A DNA stretch of 64,000 nucleotides from Paractinoplanes bogorensis. Lineage in GTDB: Bacteria > Actinomycetota > Actinomycetes > Mycobacteriales > Micromonosporaceae. Position 1 is the first letter of the stretch. Each line of letters starts with the position of its first letter. The position numbers were made by a program, and so were the translations under genes. This document shows positions 7,708-16,351 of this stretch, piece after piece. The stretch covers positions 310,001-374,000 of the forward strand of contig NZ_JAHKKG010000008.1 in assembly GCF_018829635.1 (NCBI RefSeq), given 5' to 3'. The notes under the pieces are model-generated. The model saw only the letters and a list, made by a program, of their open reading frames with translations, was not told the origin of the DNA and did no database searches.

Positions 7708-9845
7708 TCCAATTCCCAGTGCGTGACCCAGTTTCCGCCGGCCACGACCAGCTGCTGGTCATCCGGTGAGAAGGCGGCCCAGTTGCTTGATCCGGGGACG
7801 TGCCCGAGGTGAGCGAGAGGCGGACCCATCACCTGACCGTCCTCCGGTGTCCGGAGAAGGCTCACCATTCCGGGGTTCTGTTGCATCACGATGAATGCTC
7901 GGTCCGAGGTCGCGGCGAGCGCTCCCAGCTCGTGGTTACGCCCGTCGAACGGCAGTTGCCCGACGGCTTTACTGCCCACCGGCACACCCGCCGCGTCGTA
8001 GGTGAGCAGGCGAGCGCCCCAGCCGTTCTTCGTTCCCATCACGATCCGGCCGCCGGCTCCGAAATGATGGAACTCGTCCTCGGTGAACCCGAACGCGCCG
8101 ACCACCCCGCTGGTACGCAGATTGATGATGCATGGCCCACCACCCTTGGTGCCGTCGTCCTCGATGAGTACCCGATCTCCGCCCAGGCAAGCCCATCTCT
8201 TCAGCCGTTGGCGGCTCAGCGACCCGATGTTCTTCCCGCTCGTCAGGTCGTAGGCGAAGACGTGATACTCGGTCTTGTAAATGTCCGAACTGGTCTCAAC
8301 TGTGACCAGCTGAGCGGCGTCAGGGTCGAGCGCCGCCTCGGTGTGGTAGTACCCCGAGGGGACGGCGAGAATTCGTTCGCCCGAGTAGGGATCGGTGGCC
8401 TGAATTTCTTTCCCGACCCAGTGGACCGCGATGAGCCGACCATTCGGTGTGATGCCGGCCGACACGGCCAAAGCATTGACGTTCTCAAATGCTGCGAGCA
8501 GCCGGAACCGGACCTGCCCGGCCACTCTGCCCGCGATCTTCCGTGCCGAGGTGACGAGCCAATCCCCGGAGTGGACGACGCCGCCCAGGTCTACGTGCCG
8601 GCCCACCACAACGCCGTCCTGCGACGCGGCCAGGTCCCAGATCGCGCCGTCATGTCCCCGCACCTGGGCCAGCACATCACCGGATCGGAACCCGCCGCCC
8701 TCGGCGACGTCCCAGGCGAGCAAGGTGCCCGTCCCGCCCGGCAGGTTCCAGCGCATCGGGGTTGCATCCCGGTCGGGCGGTTCGGCGTTCACCACCCGAC
8801 CGGTCCGGTTCGCGGCCCGCTGCGCGGCGCCAGCCACGACGGCGTACTGCGGGTCCCGCGCGTGCCGCAGCGGCCGCCCCAGTGCCTCCGCGACGAAGGA
8901 GGCGACGATCGGCATGCGGGTCACGCCACCGCTGAGCAGGACGCCATCCACCGCGCCGGGCTCGACGCCGGCCGCGGCCAGGACCCGGTCGCAGGTGTCG
9001 AGGGTCTTCTTCAGCAGCGGCAGGGCGTGCGCGTCGAGCCGGGCCCGGTCGTAGGTGACCTCGGCGCCGGTCCCGGCGAACACGAACGACGTCTCGTCGC
9101 GCTCGCTCAGGTCGTGCTTGAGCAGGCGCACCAGATCGGCCAGCTGGGTGCGCCGCAGCAGATCCAGCGGCGTCTCACCGGTGGTGGACACCCCCAGCTC
9201 GTCGGCGAGTTCGGCGAAGATCGCAGCATCCAGGTCGCGGCCGGCGCAACCGTCGGCCGACGCCACCCGCAGCGGCGTGGTCTCGCCGACCCGCACCAGC
9301 GCCGTGTCGAAGGTGCCGCCGCCCAGGTCGTACACCAGGATCAGGCTTCCGGGCGGGAACGGCGGGCCGGCGACCGGGGCGAGCGCGGCCGCCACCGGTT
9401 CGGCGATCAGTTCGACGACGGTGAACCCGGCCGCCTCCCCGGCGGCGATCATCAGGTCCCAGCGCGGATCCCCGGGGCCGTACGACGCGGGCACGCTGAG
9501 CAGCACGTGCTCCACCGGGACGCCGGCGTCACGCTCGGCCGCCGTCCGGGCCTGCCGCAGCACCGCCACGACCAGCTCGAACGGGTCGATGTCCCGGTCG
9601 CCGAGCCGCACCGGGCCGCGGCCCAGGTCGCGTTTGATCTCGGCGCGGTAGCCGGCCGGGCGCGACTGGCGGCGGTTCTCGGCCGCGGTGCCGACCACGA
9701 TGTTCCTACCGTCCAGGCAGACCGCCGATGACCAGCTGAGCAGACCGCTCCCGGGCTCGGCGAGAAACCGCACCTCCCCGTCGGCGACCAGGGCCATCGC
9801 GGCGGTGTCGGTGCCCAGGTCGAACACCAGGATCATGTCGGCCAT
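7695..9845 (-). CDS. Hsp70-like ATPase with C-terminal beta-propeller-like domain (copy c)
   Basis: The 716-residue product has all Hsp70 nucleotide-site motifs: phosphate-1 DLGTDTAAMAL near the N-terminus, AEPVAAAL, phosphate-2 YDLGGGTFD near residue 170, and LSGGVTRMPIVASFV near 300. There is no Hsp70 peptide-binding domain. The linker holds the conserved segment HVDLGGVVHSGDWLVTS, and the last 270 residues resemble WD40-type blades, ending in VTHWELEWPS. A much longer frame exists upstream, but ATG at 9845 with CTGGGAGATCGA directly before it is the clear start and overlaps the preceding gene by 13 bases. The ATPase half is nearly identical to copy b, while the C-terminal half has diverged strongly. 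Confidence 0.88.
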   Translation of the reverse strand: MADMILVFDLGTDTAAMALVADGEVRFLAEPGSGLLSWSSAVCLDGRNIVVGTAAENRRQSRPAGYRAEIKRDLGRGPVRLGDRDIDPFELVVAVLRQARTAAERDAGVPVEHVLLSVPASYGPGDPRWDLMIAAGEAAGFTVVELIAEPVAAALAPVAGPPFPPGSLILVYDLGGGTFDTALVRVGETTPLRVASADGCAGRDLDAAIFAELADELGVSTTGETPLDLLRRTQLADLVRLLKHDLSERDETSFVFAGTGAEVTYDRARLDAHALPLLKKTLDTCDRVLAAAGVEPGAVDGVLLSGGVTRMPIVASFVAEALGRPLRHARDPQYAVVAGAAQRAANRTGRVVNAEPPDRDATPMRWNLPGGTGTLLAWDVAEGGGFRSGDVLAQVRGHDGAIWDLAASQDGVVVGRHVDLGGVVHSGDWLVTSARKIAGRVAGQVRFRLLAAFENVNALAVSAGITPNGRLIAVHWVGKEIQATDPYSGERILAVPSGYYHTEAALDPDAAQLVTVETSSDIYKTEYHVFAYDLTSGKNIGSLSRQRLKRWACLGGDRVLIEDDGTKGGGPCIINLRTSGVVGAFGFTEDEFHHFGAGGRIVMGTKNGWGARLLTYDAAGVPVGSKAVGQLPFDGRNHELGALAATSDRAFIVMQQNPGMVSLLRTPEDGQVMGPPLAHLGHVPGSSNWAAFSPDDQQLVVAGGNWVTHWELEWPS
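7708..7719 (-). promoter_or_regulatory. Ribosome binding site inside the upstream gene's C-terminal codons
   Basis: CTGGGAATTGGA directly precedes the GTG start of the 515-residue GTPase and at the same time encodes the WELEW tail of the upstream Hsp70-like protein. The same arrangement occurs at the two other internal junctions of this gene run. Confidence 0.6.
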
Positions 9846-11950
9846 TCGATCTCCCAGTGGGTAACCTCGTTGCCGCCGGCGATCACCAGCTGCCGATCGT
9901 CCGGCGAGAAGTACGCCGACGTGATCACGCCTGCGCTGTGGCCGAGCCGGCCGATCGACGTGTAGTCCTGTGTGTCGGTCATCCGGAACACCACCACCCA
10001 TTCCTCGGCGTAGGCCAGGAAGAACGCCCGATCGGACGTCGCCGCCAGGGGCTTCACATAGGGATTGCGCCACATTGCCGGACCCTTGGTGGGCATGTCG
10101 CCACGGTCGGGGCGGAGCAGCCACAGCTCGTCCTTCGACGCGACGATCCGGGCACCCGATCCGAACTCCAGATCCATCGGGAGATCCGGCGAGCCCACCG
10201 TCGTGCCGTCGCGCAGGCGGATGACCGACGGCCCGGTCACCGACCAGTTACGGGTCAGAACGGGATTCTCCAGGACGATCACGTGGTCGGCGTCCAGCAC
10301 CGACCAGGCCTTCACGCCCCGGAGCCGAACGGAACCGCGCGAGCTGCCCGGGATCGACGTGAGGTCGATCGCGGTGAGATCGTAGTCGCCTCCGTAGCGC
10401 TCGCCGTCGGCCAGGAACAACGTGGTGACCTGCGGGTCGAGCTGGATCTCGGACGCCTCTCCGACGGACCGGCCACCGATCAGGACCTCACCGGACTCCG
10501 GCGTGACGACTCTGAGCTCGTGGTCCTCGATGGCGGCGGCGACGAGTCGTCCGTCCGGCAGCAGACCGGCGCATTTCGCTCCGGCAACCGAATAGGTGCC
10601 CAGCAGACGGTAGGTGAACTGGCTCGCCGCCGACGGCGACCCCGATCGTCCGGAGGTGACCAGCCAGTCACCGGAGTGGACGAGATCGCCCGGGTCGGCG
10701 TGCCGTTCGAGCACGACGCCGTCGGCCGGGGCGGCCAGTCCCCAGACGCCTCCCTCGTGCGTGCGGACCCGGCCCAGCACCTGCCCGGCCCGGTAACTTT
10801 CGCCATTGGTGACCGTCCAGGCCAGCAGGGTTCCGGTGCCGCCCGGCACGTTCCACCGCACCGGCTTCGCCCCTGCCCCGGCGAGCTCACCGGTCACCAG
10901 CCGATCGCTCAGCCCGGCGGCGTACCGGCCCGCGCCCGCCGCCACCGCGAACTGCGGATCCCGGGCGGACTGGACGGGAACGCCCAGCGCCTCGCCGACA
11001 TACGCGCCGACCAGCGGCATCCGGGTCACCCCGCCGGCCAGGACGACGCCGTGCAACTGGCCGGGCTCGACGCCGGCGTCGGCCAGGACCCGGCGGCAAC
11101 AATCCACTGTGGCCTTGAGGAGCGGGGCGGCGTGGGCCTCGAGGCGTTCCCGTTCGTACGTAACGGTTTCGCCGGTGCCGGCGAAGACGAACGTGGCCCG
11201 CGACCGGTCGGTCAGGTCGTGCTTGAGCAGCCGCACCAGGTCGGCCAGCTGGGTGCGCCGCAGCAGGTCCAGCGGTGTCTGTCCGGTGGCAGCGACGCCG
11301 AGCTGCCCGGCCAGGTCGGCGAAGATCGCCGCGTCCAGATCGCGGCCCGCGCAGCCGTCGACCGAGCCGGTCCGGAGCGGACCCTCCTGGCCGGCCCGGA
11401 CCAGCGCGGTGTCGAACGTGCCGCCGCCCAGGTCGTAGACCAGGATCAGGCTTCCGGGCGGGAACGCCGGACCGGCCACCGGGGCGAGCGCGGCCGCCAC
11501 CGGCTCGGTGATCAGCTCGACGACGGTGAACCCGGCCGCCTCCCCGGCGGCGATCATCAGGTCCCAGCGCGGATCGCCGGGACCGTACGAGGCCGGAACG
11601 GTGAGCAGCACGTGGTCGACCGGCACGCCGGCATCACGGGACGCGACCGTCCGGGCCTGCCGCAGCACCGCGACGACCAGGTCGAGGGGTTCGACGTCCC
11701 GGTCGCCCAGACGCACCGGGCCGCGGCCCAGGTCCCGTTTGATCTCCGCGCGGTAGCCGACCGGCCGGGACTGGCGACGGTTCTCCGCCGCCGTGCCGAC
11801 CACGACCTCGTCCTCGTCCAGGCAGATCGCCGACGACCAGTTCAGCAGGCCCGTGCCCGGCTCGGCCAGAAACCGCACCTCGCCGTCGGCGACCAGAGCC
11901 ATCGCCGCCGTGTCGGTGCCGAGGTCGAAGACCAGGATCACTGTTCCCAC
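9833..11950 (-). CDS. Hsp70-like ATPase with C-terminal beta-propeller-like domain (copy b)
   Basis: The 705-residue product opens directly with the ATPase domain (VFDLGTDTAAMALVADGEVR). It keeps TEPVAAAL, YDLGGGTFD (near residue 170) and LAGGVTRMPLVGAYV. The linker segment HADPGDLVHSGDWLVTSGR is followed by a propeller-like C-terminal region (SPDDRQLVIAGGNEVTHWE at the end). The GTG at 11950 is preceded by CTGGGAACTGGA and overlaps the upstream stop by 13 bases; a second in-frame GTG three codons later is possible. Loss of the substrate-binding domain, with a propeller in its place, suggests an ATP-switch whose ligand or partner is chosen by the propeller rather than a classical chaperone. 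Confidence 0.88.
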   Translation of the reverse strand: MGTVILVFDLGTDTAAMALVADGEVRFLAEPGTGLLNWSSAICLDEDEVVVGTAAENRRQSRPVGYRAEIKRDLGRGPVRLGDRDVEPLDLVVAVLRQARTVASRDAGVPVDHVLLTVPASYGPGDPRWDLMIAAGEAAGFTVVELITEPVAAALAPVAGPAFPPGSLILVYDLGGGTFDTALVRAGQEGPLRTGSVDGCAGRDLDAAIFADLAGQLGVAATGQTPLDLLRRTQLADLVRLLKHDLTDRSRATFVFAGTGETVTYERERLEAHAAPLLKATVDCCRRVLADAGVEPGQLHGVVLAGGVTRMPLVGAYVGEALGVPVQSARDPQFAVAAGAGRYAAGLSDRLVTGELAGAGAKPVRWNVPGGTGTLLAWTVTNGESYRAGQVLGRVRTHEGGVWGLAAPADGVVLERHADPGDLVHSGDWLVTSGRSGSPSAASQFTYRLLGTYSVAGAKCAGLLPDGRLVAAAIEDHELRVVTPESGEVLIGGRSVGEASEIQLDPQVTTLFLADGERYGGDYDLTAIDLTSIPGSSRGSVRLRGVKAWSVLDADHVIVLENPVLTRNWSVTGPSVIRLRDGTTVGSPDLPMDLEFGSGARIVASKDELWLLRPDRGDMPTKGPAMWRNPYVKPLAATSDRAFFLAYAEEWVVVFRMTDTQDYTSIGRLGHSAGVITSAYFSPDDRQLVIAGGNEVTHWEIEWPT
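9846..9857 (-). promoter_or_regulatory. Ribosome binding site inside the upstream gene's C-terminal codons
   Basis: CTGGGAGATCGA lies immediately before the ATG of Hsp70-like copy c and encodes part of the WEIEW tail of copy b. It fixes the start at 9845 rather than at the ATG nine bases downstream. Confidence 0.6.
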
Positions 11951-14082
11951 TCCAGTTCCCAGACGGTGACCAGTCCGGCGCCGGTCGCGATCAGATGCCG
12001 GCCGTCGGTGCTGAACGCCAGTGCCGTGACACCGCCCGGGGCGTGGCCGATCACCGCGGCCGGTTTGATCTTCTTCTCGTTCTCGGCCGGCGCCCGGAAG
12101 ACGCGTACCCAGCCCTGGTCGTCGGCCGAGGCCAGGCAGGTGCCGTCGACCGCGGCGGCCAGCACCATCCGGTCGTCGTCGAGGCCGGCGTCAAGGCCGG
12201 TGACAAGCCGGGGGGCGGCGGGCACGCCGGCTGCGTCATAGGTGAGCAGGCAGGCGCTGTGGATGCTGTAACCGTGCTCCAGGCCGGCGAGCCGGCCGCC
12301 GGTGCCGATCGGCTTCGCCCGGCCCTGTGTCCCGCCCCGGGGTTGCGGGACGGCCCCGACCGACTTGTTCGTCCGCATGTCGACGACGTCGGCGAACGGG
12401 TCCTTCTTGCCGGGATAGCTTTCGGCCGCGGAGATCAGGACACGGTCGTCGCCCAACGGCGCCCAGTCGAGGTCGAAGTCGCGGCGGATGGAGGCCACCT
12501 GCTCCCCGGTGGCGAGGTCCCACAGGGTCAGCCGCTGCTTGCTGCCGTCGTCGACGGCCACGCCGAGGCGTTCACCGGCCGGGTCGAAGCGGACGCCGCA
12601 GATCGGTTTGTCGCGGTGGGACAGCACCTCCGTACCGTCTCGGAGGTCCACCACCCGCAGGGTGCGGCCCTCGGCGAGGGCCGCCAGCAGGCGGCCGTCG
12701 CCGGTCAGCGCCGCCGCGCCCGCCTTGGCCGCGGGGTGCGTCTCCACCAGCCGGCAGGTGAGCTTGCCGGCGGTGGCTGGGCCGGCCAGCTGCCCGGCGG
12801 TGACCAGCCAGTCGCCGGTGCACACCAGCGCGCCGGGCTCCGCGTGCTGCTCCAGCACGACGCCGGCGCGCGGGGCGACCAGGTCCCAGACGGCGCCGTC
12901 GTGCACCCGGATGCGGCCCAGCGGCCGGCCCGCTTCGAAGGCCCGGCCGACGGCGACATCCCAGGTCAGCAGGGTGCCGGTGCCGGAGGGGAGGGTCCAG
13001 CGCAGCGGGGTGCCGGTGCGACCGGGGGTCTGCGCGGTCAGGGCCCGGCCGGTCCGGTCGGCGGCGTGCCGGGCGGCGCCGGCCACCACCGCGTACTGCG
13101 GGTCGCGGGCGTGCCGGACCGGGATCCGCAGCTCGGCGGCGACCGTGGCCGCAACGGCCGGCATCCGGGTGACCCCGCCGGTGAGCAGCACGCCGTGCAC
13201 CTGCCGGGCGTCCACCCCGGCGTCGGCGAGGACCCGGCGGCAACAGTCCAGGGTGCGTTTCAGCAGCGGCGCGGCGTGACCCTCGAGGCGGTCCCGATCA
13301 TAGGTGACCAGGCCACCGGTGCCGGCGTACGCGAACGTCGCGGTTGTCCGCTCGGTCAGGTCGTGTTTGACCAGCCGGACCAGATCGGTCAGCTGTGTTC
13401 GCTGGTGCAGGTCGGGCTGCGGCACGCCGACCTGCTCGAGCAGGTCGGCGTAGACGGCGGCGTCCAGATCCCGGCCGCAGCAACCGTCGGCCGAGGCGGT
13501 GCGCAGCGGGGTGTTCTCCCCGACTCGGATCAGGGCTGTGTCGAACGTGCCGCCGCCCAGGTCGTAGACGAGCACCAGGCTGCCGGGTGGGAACGGCGGG
13601 CCGGCGGCCGGGGCGAGCGCGGCCGCCTCCGGCTCGGCGATCAACTCCACGACGGAGAACCCGGCCGTCGTACCCGCCGCGATCATGAGGTCCCAGCGCG
13701 GGTCGCCGGGGTGGTAGGAGGCCGGGACGGTGAGCAGGACGTGCTCGACCGGTGCGCCGGCGTCGCGGGACGCCACCGCGCGGGCCTGCCGCAGCACCGC
13801 CACCACCAGGTCGAGCGGTTCGACGTCCTGGTCTCCGAGGCGCACCGGGCCACGGGCCAGGTCCCGTTTGATCTCGGCGCGGTAGCCGGTGGGCCGGGAC
13901 TGCCGGCGGTTCTCGGCCGCTGTGCCCACCACGATCTCGTCGCCGTCCAGGCAGATCGCCGACGACCAGTTCAGCAGGCCGCTGCCGGGCTCGGCCAGGA
14001 AGCGCACGTCGTCGCCGGTGACCAGGGCCATCGCGGCCGTGTCGGTGCCCAGGTCGAAGGCGAGGATCGGGGCGGCGCTCAT
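11938..14082 (-). CDS. Hsp70-like ATPase with C-terminal WD40-like repeats (copy a)
   Basis: The 714-residue product is the first of the three tandem Hsp70-like proteins. Its ATPase motifs are intact: FDLGTDTAAMAL, AEPEAAAL (Glu replaces the usual Val), YDLGGGTFD and LTGGVTRMPAVAATV. The linker carries HAEPGALVCTGDWLVTAGQ. The C-terminal half is the clearest WD40-type region of the set, with blade-like segments such as LRVVDLRDGTEVLSHRDKPI, RLTLWDLATGEQVASI and GHAPGGVTALAFSTDGRHL. The ATG at 14082 overlaps the stop of the upstream dynamin-like gene as ATGA. A longer frame upstream lies entirely inside that dynamin-like gene and is not used. Confidence 0.88.
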   Translation of the reverse strand: MSAAPILAFDLGTDTAAMALVTGDDVRFLAEPGSGLLNWSSAICLDGDEIVVGTAAENRRQSRPTGYRAEIKRDLARGPVRLGDQDVEPLDLVVAVLRQARAVASRDAGAPVEHVLLTVPASYHPGDPRWDLMIAAGTTAGFSVVELIAEPEAAALAPAAGPPFPPGSLVLVYDLGGGTFDTALIRVGENTPLRTASADGCCGRDLDAAVYADLLEQVGVPQPDLHQRTQLTDLVRLVKHDLTERTTATFAYAGTGGLVTYDRDRLEGHAAPLLKRTLDCCRRVLADAGVDARQVHGVLLTGGVTRMPAVAATVAAELRIPVRHARDPQYAVVAGAARHAADRTGRALTAQTPGRTGTPLRWTLPSGTGTLLTWDVAVGRAFEAGRPLGRIRVHDGAVWDLVAPRAGVVLEQHAEPGALVCTGDWLVTAGQLAGPATAGKLTCRLVETHPAAKAGAAALTGDGRLLAALAEGRTLRVVDLRDGTEVLSHRDKPICGVRFDPAGERLGVAVDDGSKQRLTLWDLATGEQVASIRRDFDLDWAPLGDDRVLISAAESYPGKKDPFADVVDMRTNKSVGAVPQPRGGTQGRAKPIGTGGRLAGLEHGYSIHSACLLTYDAAGVPAAPRLVTGLDAGLDDDRMVLAAAVDGTCLASADDQGWVRVFRAPAENEKKIKPAAVIGHAPGGVTALAFSTDGRHLIATGAGLVTVWELEWEQ
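11951..11962 (-). promoter_or_regulatory. Ribosome binding site inside the upstream gene's C-terminal codons
   Basis: CTGGGAACTGGA directly precedes the GTG start of Hsp70-like copy b and encodes the WELEW tail of copy a, matching the other two junctions. Confidence 0.55.
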
Positions 14083-16010
14083 TCGTCCGCCCACGATCCG
14101 TCGTCGGCCGGTTCGCGCGAGGAACCGCCGGTCGACGGGACCGGACCGCCGCCGGACGCCAGGTCGACGACCCGTTTGGTGAGGGCGGCCGCGTCGGCGA
14201 CCGCCCGATCGAGCGGGGCGCGGCGGGCGCCCAGTTCGGCCAGGCGCCGGTCGGCGTCCTCCCGGGTGGTGGTGGCCGCCCGTTCCAGGGCGGCGATGCC
14301 GGCGGTGACCGATTCCGATTCCTGCCGCAGCCGGCTTTCCAGGTCGGCCAGGGCGCGTTCTTTGACGTCGGCCATCATCGCCTTGATGCCCCGCAGGACC
14401 TGGCTCTTCTGCTTGTCCTTGACGCTGGACAGTTCGGTGCGCAGGCTGGCCCGGACGGCCTGCCAGTCCTGGTGCTGGACGACCTTCTTCCCGCGCCACA
14501 GCCCGGCCAGCAGACCGATGCCCGCGCCGATGAGGGCTCCGGGCGGACCGAAGATGCTGCCGCCGATCATCGCGCCGGCGCCCATCCCGAACGCGCCGTC
14601 GCGCATGACCGTCATGCCGCCGCCGGGTTTCTCGTCCGCGCCGAGCCGGCCGGTCACCCGGACGTCGTCGAACGCCGGCGAGTTGATCCCGCGTACGCGC
14701 TGAGTGCCGATGCCGAAGCCGTGCCGCTCGCCGAACGACTCCAGGGCGGAGGACACGTCGCGTTGCAACCGCCGGTTGATCACGCCGACCACCGCGGACC
14801 CGTCCTCGCCGATCTTGCCGACCAGCCGTTGCGGGTCGGCGAGCAGTCGTTCGTCGTACAGGTAGTCGGTGTCGACCCGATGCCAGACGTCGGAGAGCTC
14901 GTCCCGGGCCCGGTCGAGCAGGCGGGCGCCGACGTGGTCGAGTTCCCGGGCCAGGTCGTTGCGCCAGCCGGAGCTGTGTTTCAGTTCCTCGATGCGGCGA
15001 TGGCTGCGCTGGATGTCGTCCCGGATCTGCTGCAGGCGGGCCGCGGTGCCGGCGGTGAGCGCGTCGATCTCGGTCACGACCGGGCGCAGCAGCGCGGCGG
15101 CGGCGTCGGCGGCCTCCCCGGCACCGCCGCCGAGCAGGGACCGGATGCGGCGCCGGGCCAGCGCGCCCCAGAGCACCGACTCGAGCGCCGGGAAGTTGCT
15201 CATCTCCAGGTCTTCCGGGTCGCCGTCGAGCAGATAGTTCTGATAGGCCGTGGAGGAGACCACGACCAGGGGAAGATCTTCTGCCGGTACGCCGGTCAGG
15301 GCGGCGAGCTTGGCGCGGTTGTTCGCGTATGCCTCGGCGTGGTCGCTGCCGAGGTCGCGATGGGTGAGGACGAAGACCACGGCGTCGGCGTCGCCGGCCG
15401 CCTCGGCCGCGTCCAGGGCCGTGCGCAGGAAGGTGAGTTCGCTGTGCTGGAAGATCTGCGTGGTGTCGCCGACGAACAGCACCGCGTCGGCCTGGGTGAG
15501 GTAGCCCATCGTGGTGGCGGTGTGTGCCTCGAGAGCACCGCCGACGCCCGGGGTGTCGACGAACGTCAGCCCCGAGGCCAGGCGGGGGTTCGGCAGGGTG
15601 ATCTCGACCAGGCGGGTGCGCTGCTTGTTCCCCGCGTTCTCGGTCTCGGCGGCGAACCGGACCAGTTCCGAGCGGGTCAGCTCGCGCCGGGTCAGGCCGT
15701 CGCCGTCGCCGCCGGTGTCGAGGTGGGCGACGATGTGCAGCCGCTCGCCGTACGAGGCCGTGATGATGGCGTTGGTGGTGTAGACCGTGTCCACCGGCAT
15801 CAGCGGCTCGGTCTCGCCGAGCAGGGCGTTGATCAGGCTGGACTTGCCGCGCTTGAACTCGCCGCAGACCAGCACGGTGAGCCGGCCGTCGCGCAGGCGC
15901 CCGGCCGCCCGGCCGAGCCGCTCCCGGGTCTCGGGAGCGTCCCCGGCGGCGTCGCTGAGCTGCGATATCAGGGTCAGAAGGTCGGCACGCAACGCGTCGA
16001 AGTCGCTCAC
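14079..16010 (-). CDS. Dynamin-like GTPase (643 aa)
   Basis: The N-terminal GTPase domain has P-loop GEFKRGKSS (50-58), a switch region with TTNAIITASYGE, G3 DTPG (152-155) and a plausible G4 at THRD (216-219). The middle is helical (about 300-460). A glycine-rich hydrophobic segment around residues 478-508 (MGAGAMIGGSIFGPPGALIG) could insert into or bind membrane, as the paddle or hydrophobic hairpin does in bacterial dynamin-like proteins. A long charged coiled region follows (ALADLESRLRQESESVTAG). The start is GTG with GGAGGAAAC immediately upstream. It is the first large gene of the operon and is coupled to the Hsp70-like genes by an ATGA overlap, so the two protein types are probably made together. 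Confidence 0.88.
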   Translation of the reverse strand: MSDFDALRADLLTLISQLSDAAGDAPETRERLGRAAGRLRDGRLTVLVCGEFKRGKSSLINALLGETEPLMPVDTVYTTNAIITASYGERLHIVAHLDTGGDGDGLTRRELTRSELVRFAAETENAGNKQRTRLVEITLPNPRLASGLTFVDTPGVGGALEAHTATTMGYLTQADAVLFVGDTTQIFQHSELTFLRTALDAAEAAGDADAVVFVLTHRDLGSDHAEAYANNRAKLAALTGVPAEDLPLVVVSSTAYQNYLLDGDPEDLEMSNFPALESVLWGALARRRIRSLLGGGAGEAADAAAALLRPVVTEIDALTAGTAARLQQIRDDIQRSHRRIEELKHSSGWRNDLARELDHVGARLLDRARDELSDVWHRVDTDYLYDERLLADPQRLVGKIGEDGSAVVGVINRRLQRDVSSALESFGERHGFGIGTQRVRGINSPAFDDVRVTGRLGADEKPGGGMTVMRDGAFGMGAGAMIGGSIFGPPGALIGAGIGLLAGLWRGKKVVQHQDWQAVRASLRTELSSVKDKQKSQVLRGIKAMMADVKERALADLESRLRQESESVTAGIAALERAATTTREDADRRLAELGARRAPLDRAVADAAALTKRVVDLASGGGPVPSTGGSSREPADDGSWADE

Positions 16011-16021
16011 GTTTCCTCCGG

Positions 16022-16351
16022 TCAGCGGGGTGTCACCGGCTCGCCGGTGACCTCGTCGTAGTACTCGTTCCAGCCGGTCGACCAGGAGACCGGGTTGCCG
16101 TCCTCGGACAAGCCGTCCTGGCGCAGCGCGATCCCGAACCGCACGTCGTCGACCGCGGCGGCGCTCGACCCGCTCAGTTCGGAGTGCTCCGGGAGTTGGG
16201 CGTAGGTGTGCCCGACCGGTGCCGGATGCCAGTCGCCGGCATCCTCGTGATCGTCGTCGTGATCGTCATGATCGTCGAAGGCGTCGTGGTCATCGAAGGC
16301 GTCGTGGCCGTCGTCGCCGGCGTCGTGGTCGGTCCAGTCATGATCATCCAC
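16022..16351 (-). CDS. Small hypothetical protein with Asp/His-rich N-terminus
   Basis: The 109-residue product starts with about 40 residues composed almost only of Asp, His, Gly, Ala and Glu (MDDHDWTDHDAGDDGHDAFD and onward). A more ordinary C-terminal half follows (VDDVRFGIALRQDGLSEDG). The first part could bind divalent metal or simply be disordered and acidic. The start is GTG with GGGGG five bases upstream, and it overlaps the upstream gene by 8 bases. The stop lies 11 bases before the dynamin-like gene. I recognise no family; the tight packing argues that it belongs to the Hsp70/dynamin operon. Confidence 0.7.
   Translation of the reverse strand: MDDHDWTDHDAGDDGHDAFDDHDAFDDHDDHDDDHEDAGDWHPAPVGHTYAQLPEHSELSGSSAAAVDDVRFGIALRQDGLSEDGNPVSWSTGWNEYYDEVTGEPVTPR

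Noticed and set aside
7695..14082. Hsp70-like genes as actin-type plasmid segregation (ParM/StbA) or MreB proteins
   Set aside because: The motifs DLGGGTFD and GGVTRMP and the length of the ATPase domain fit Hsp70; no ParB-like partner or centromere repeats are seen.
14083..14499. N-terminal extension of Hsp70-like copy a
   Set aside because: It lies wholly inside the dynamin-like gene in another frame and has an Arg/Gly/Pro shadow composition.
11995..14703. Long plus-strand frame opposite Hsp70-like copy a
   Set aside because: Antisense shadow of a well-supported gene; composition and lack of motifs argue against coding.
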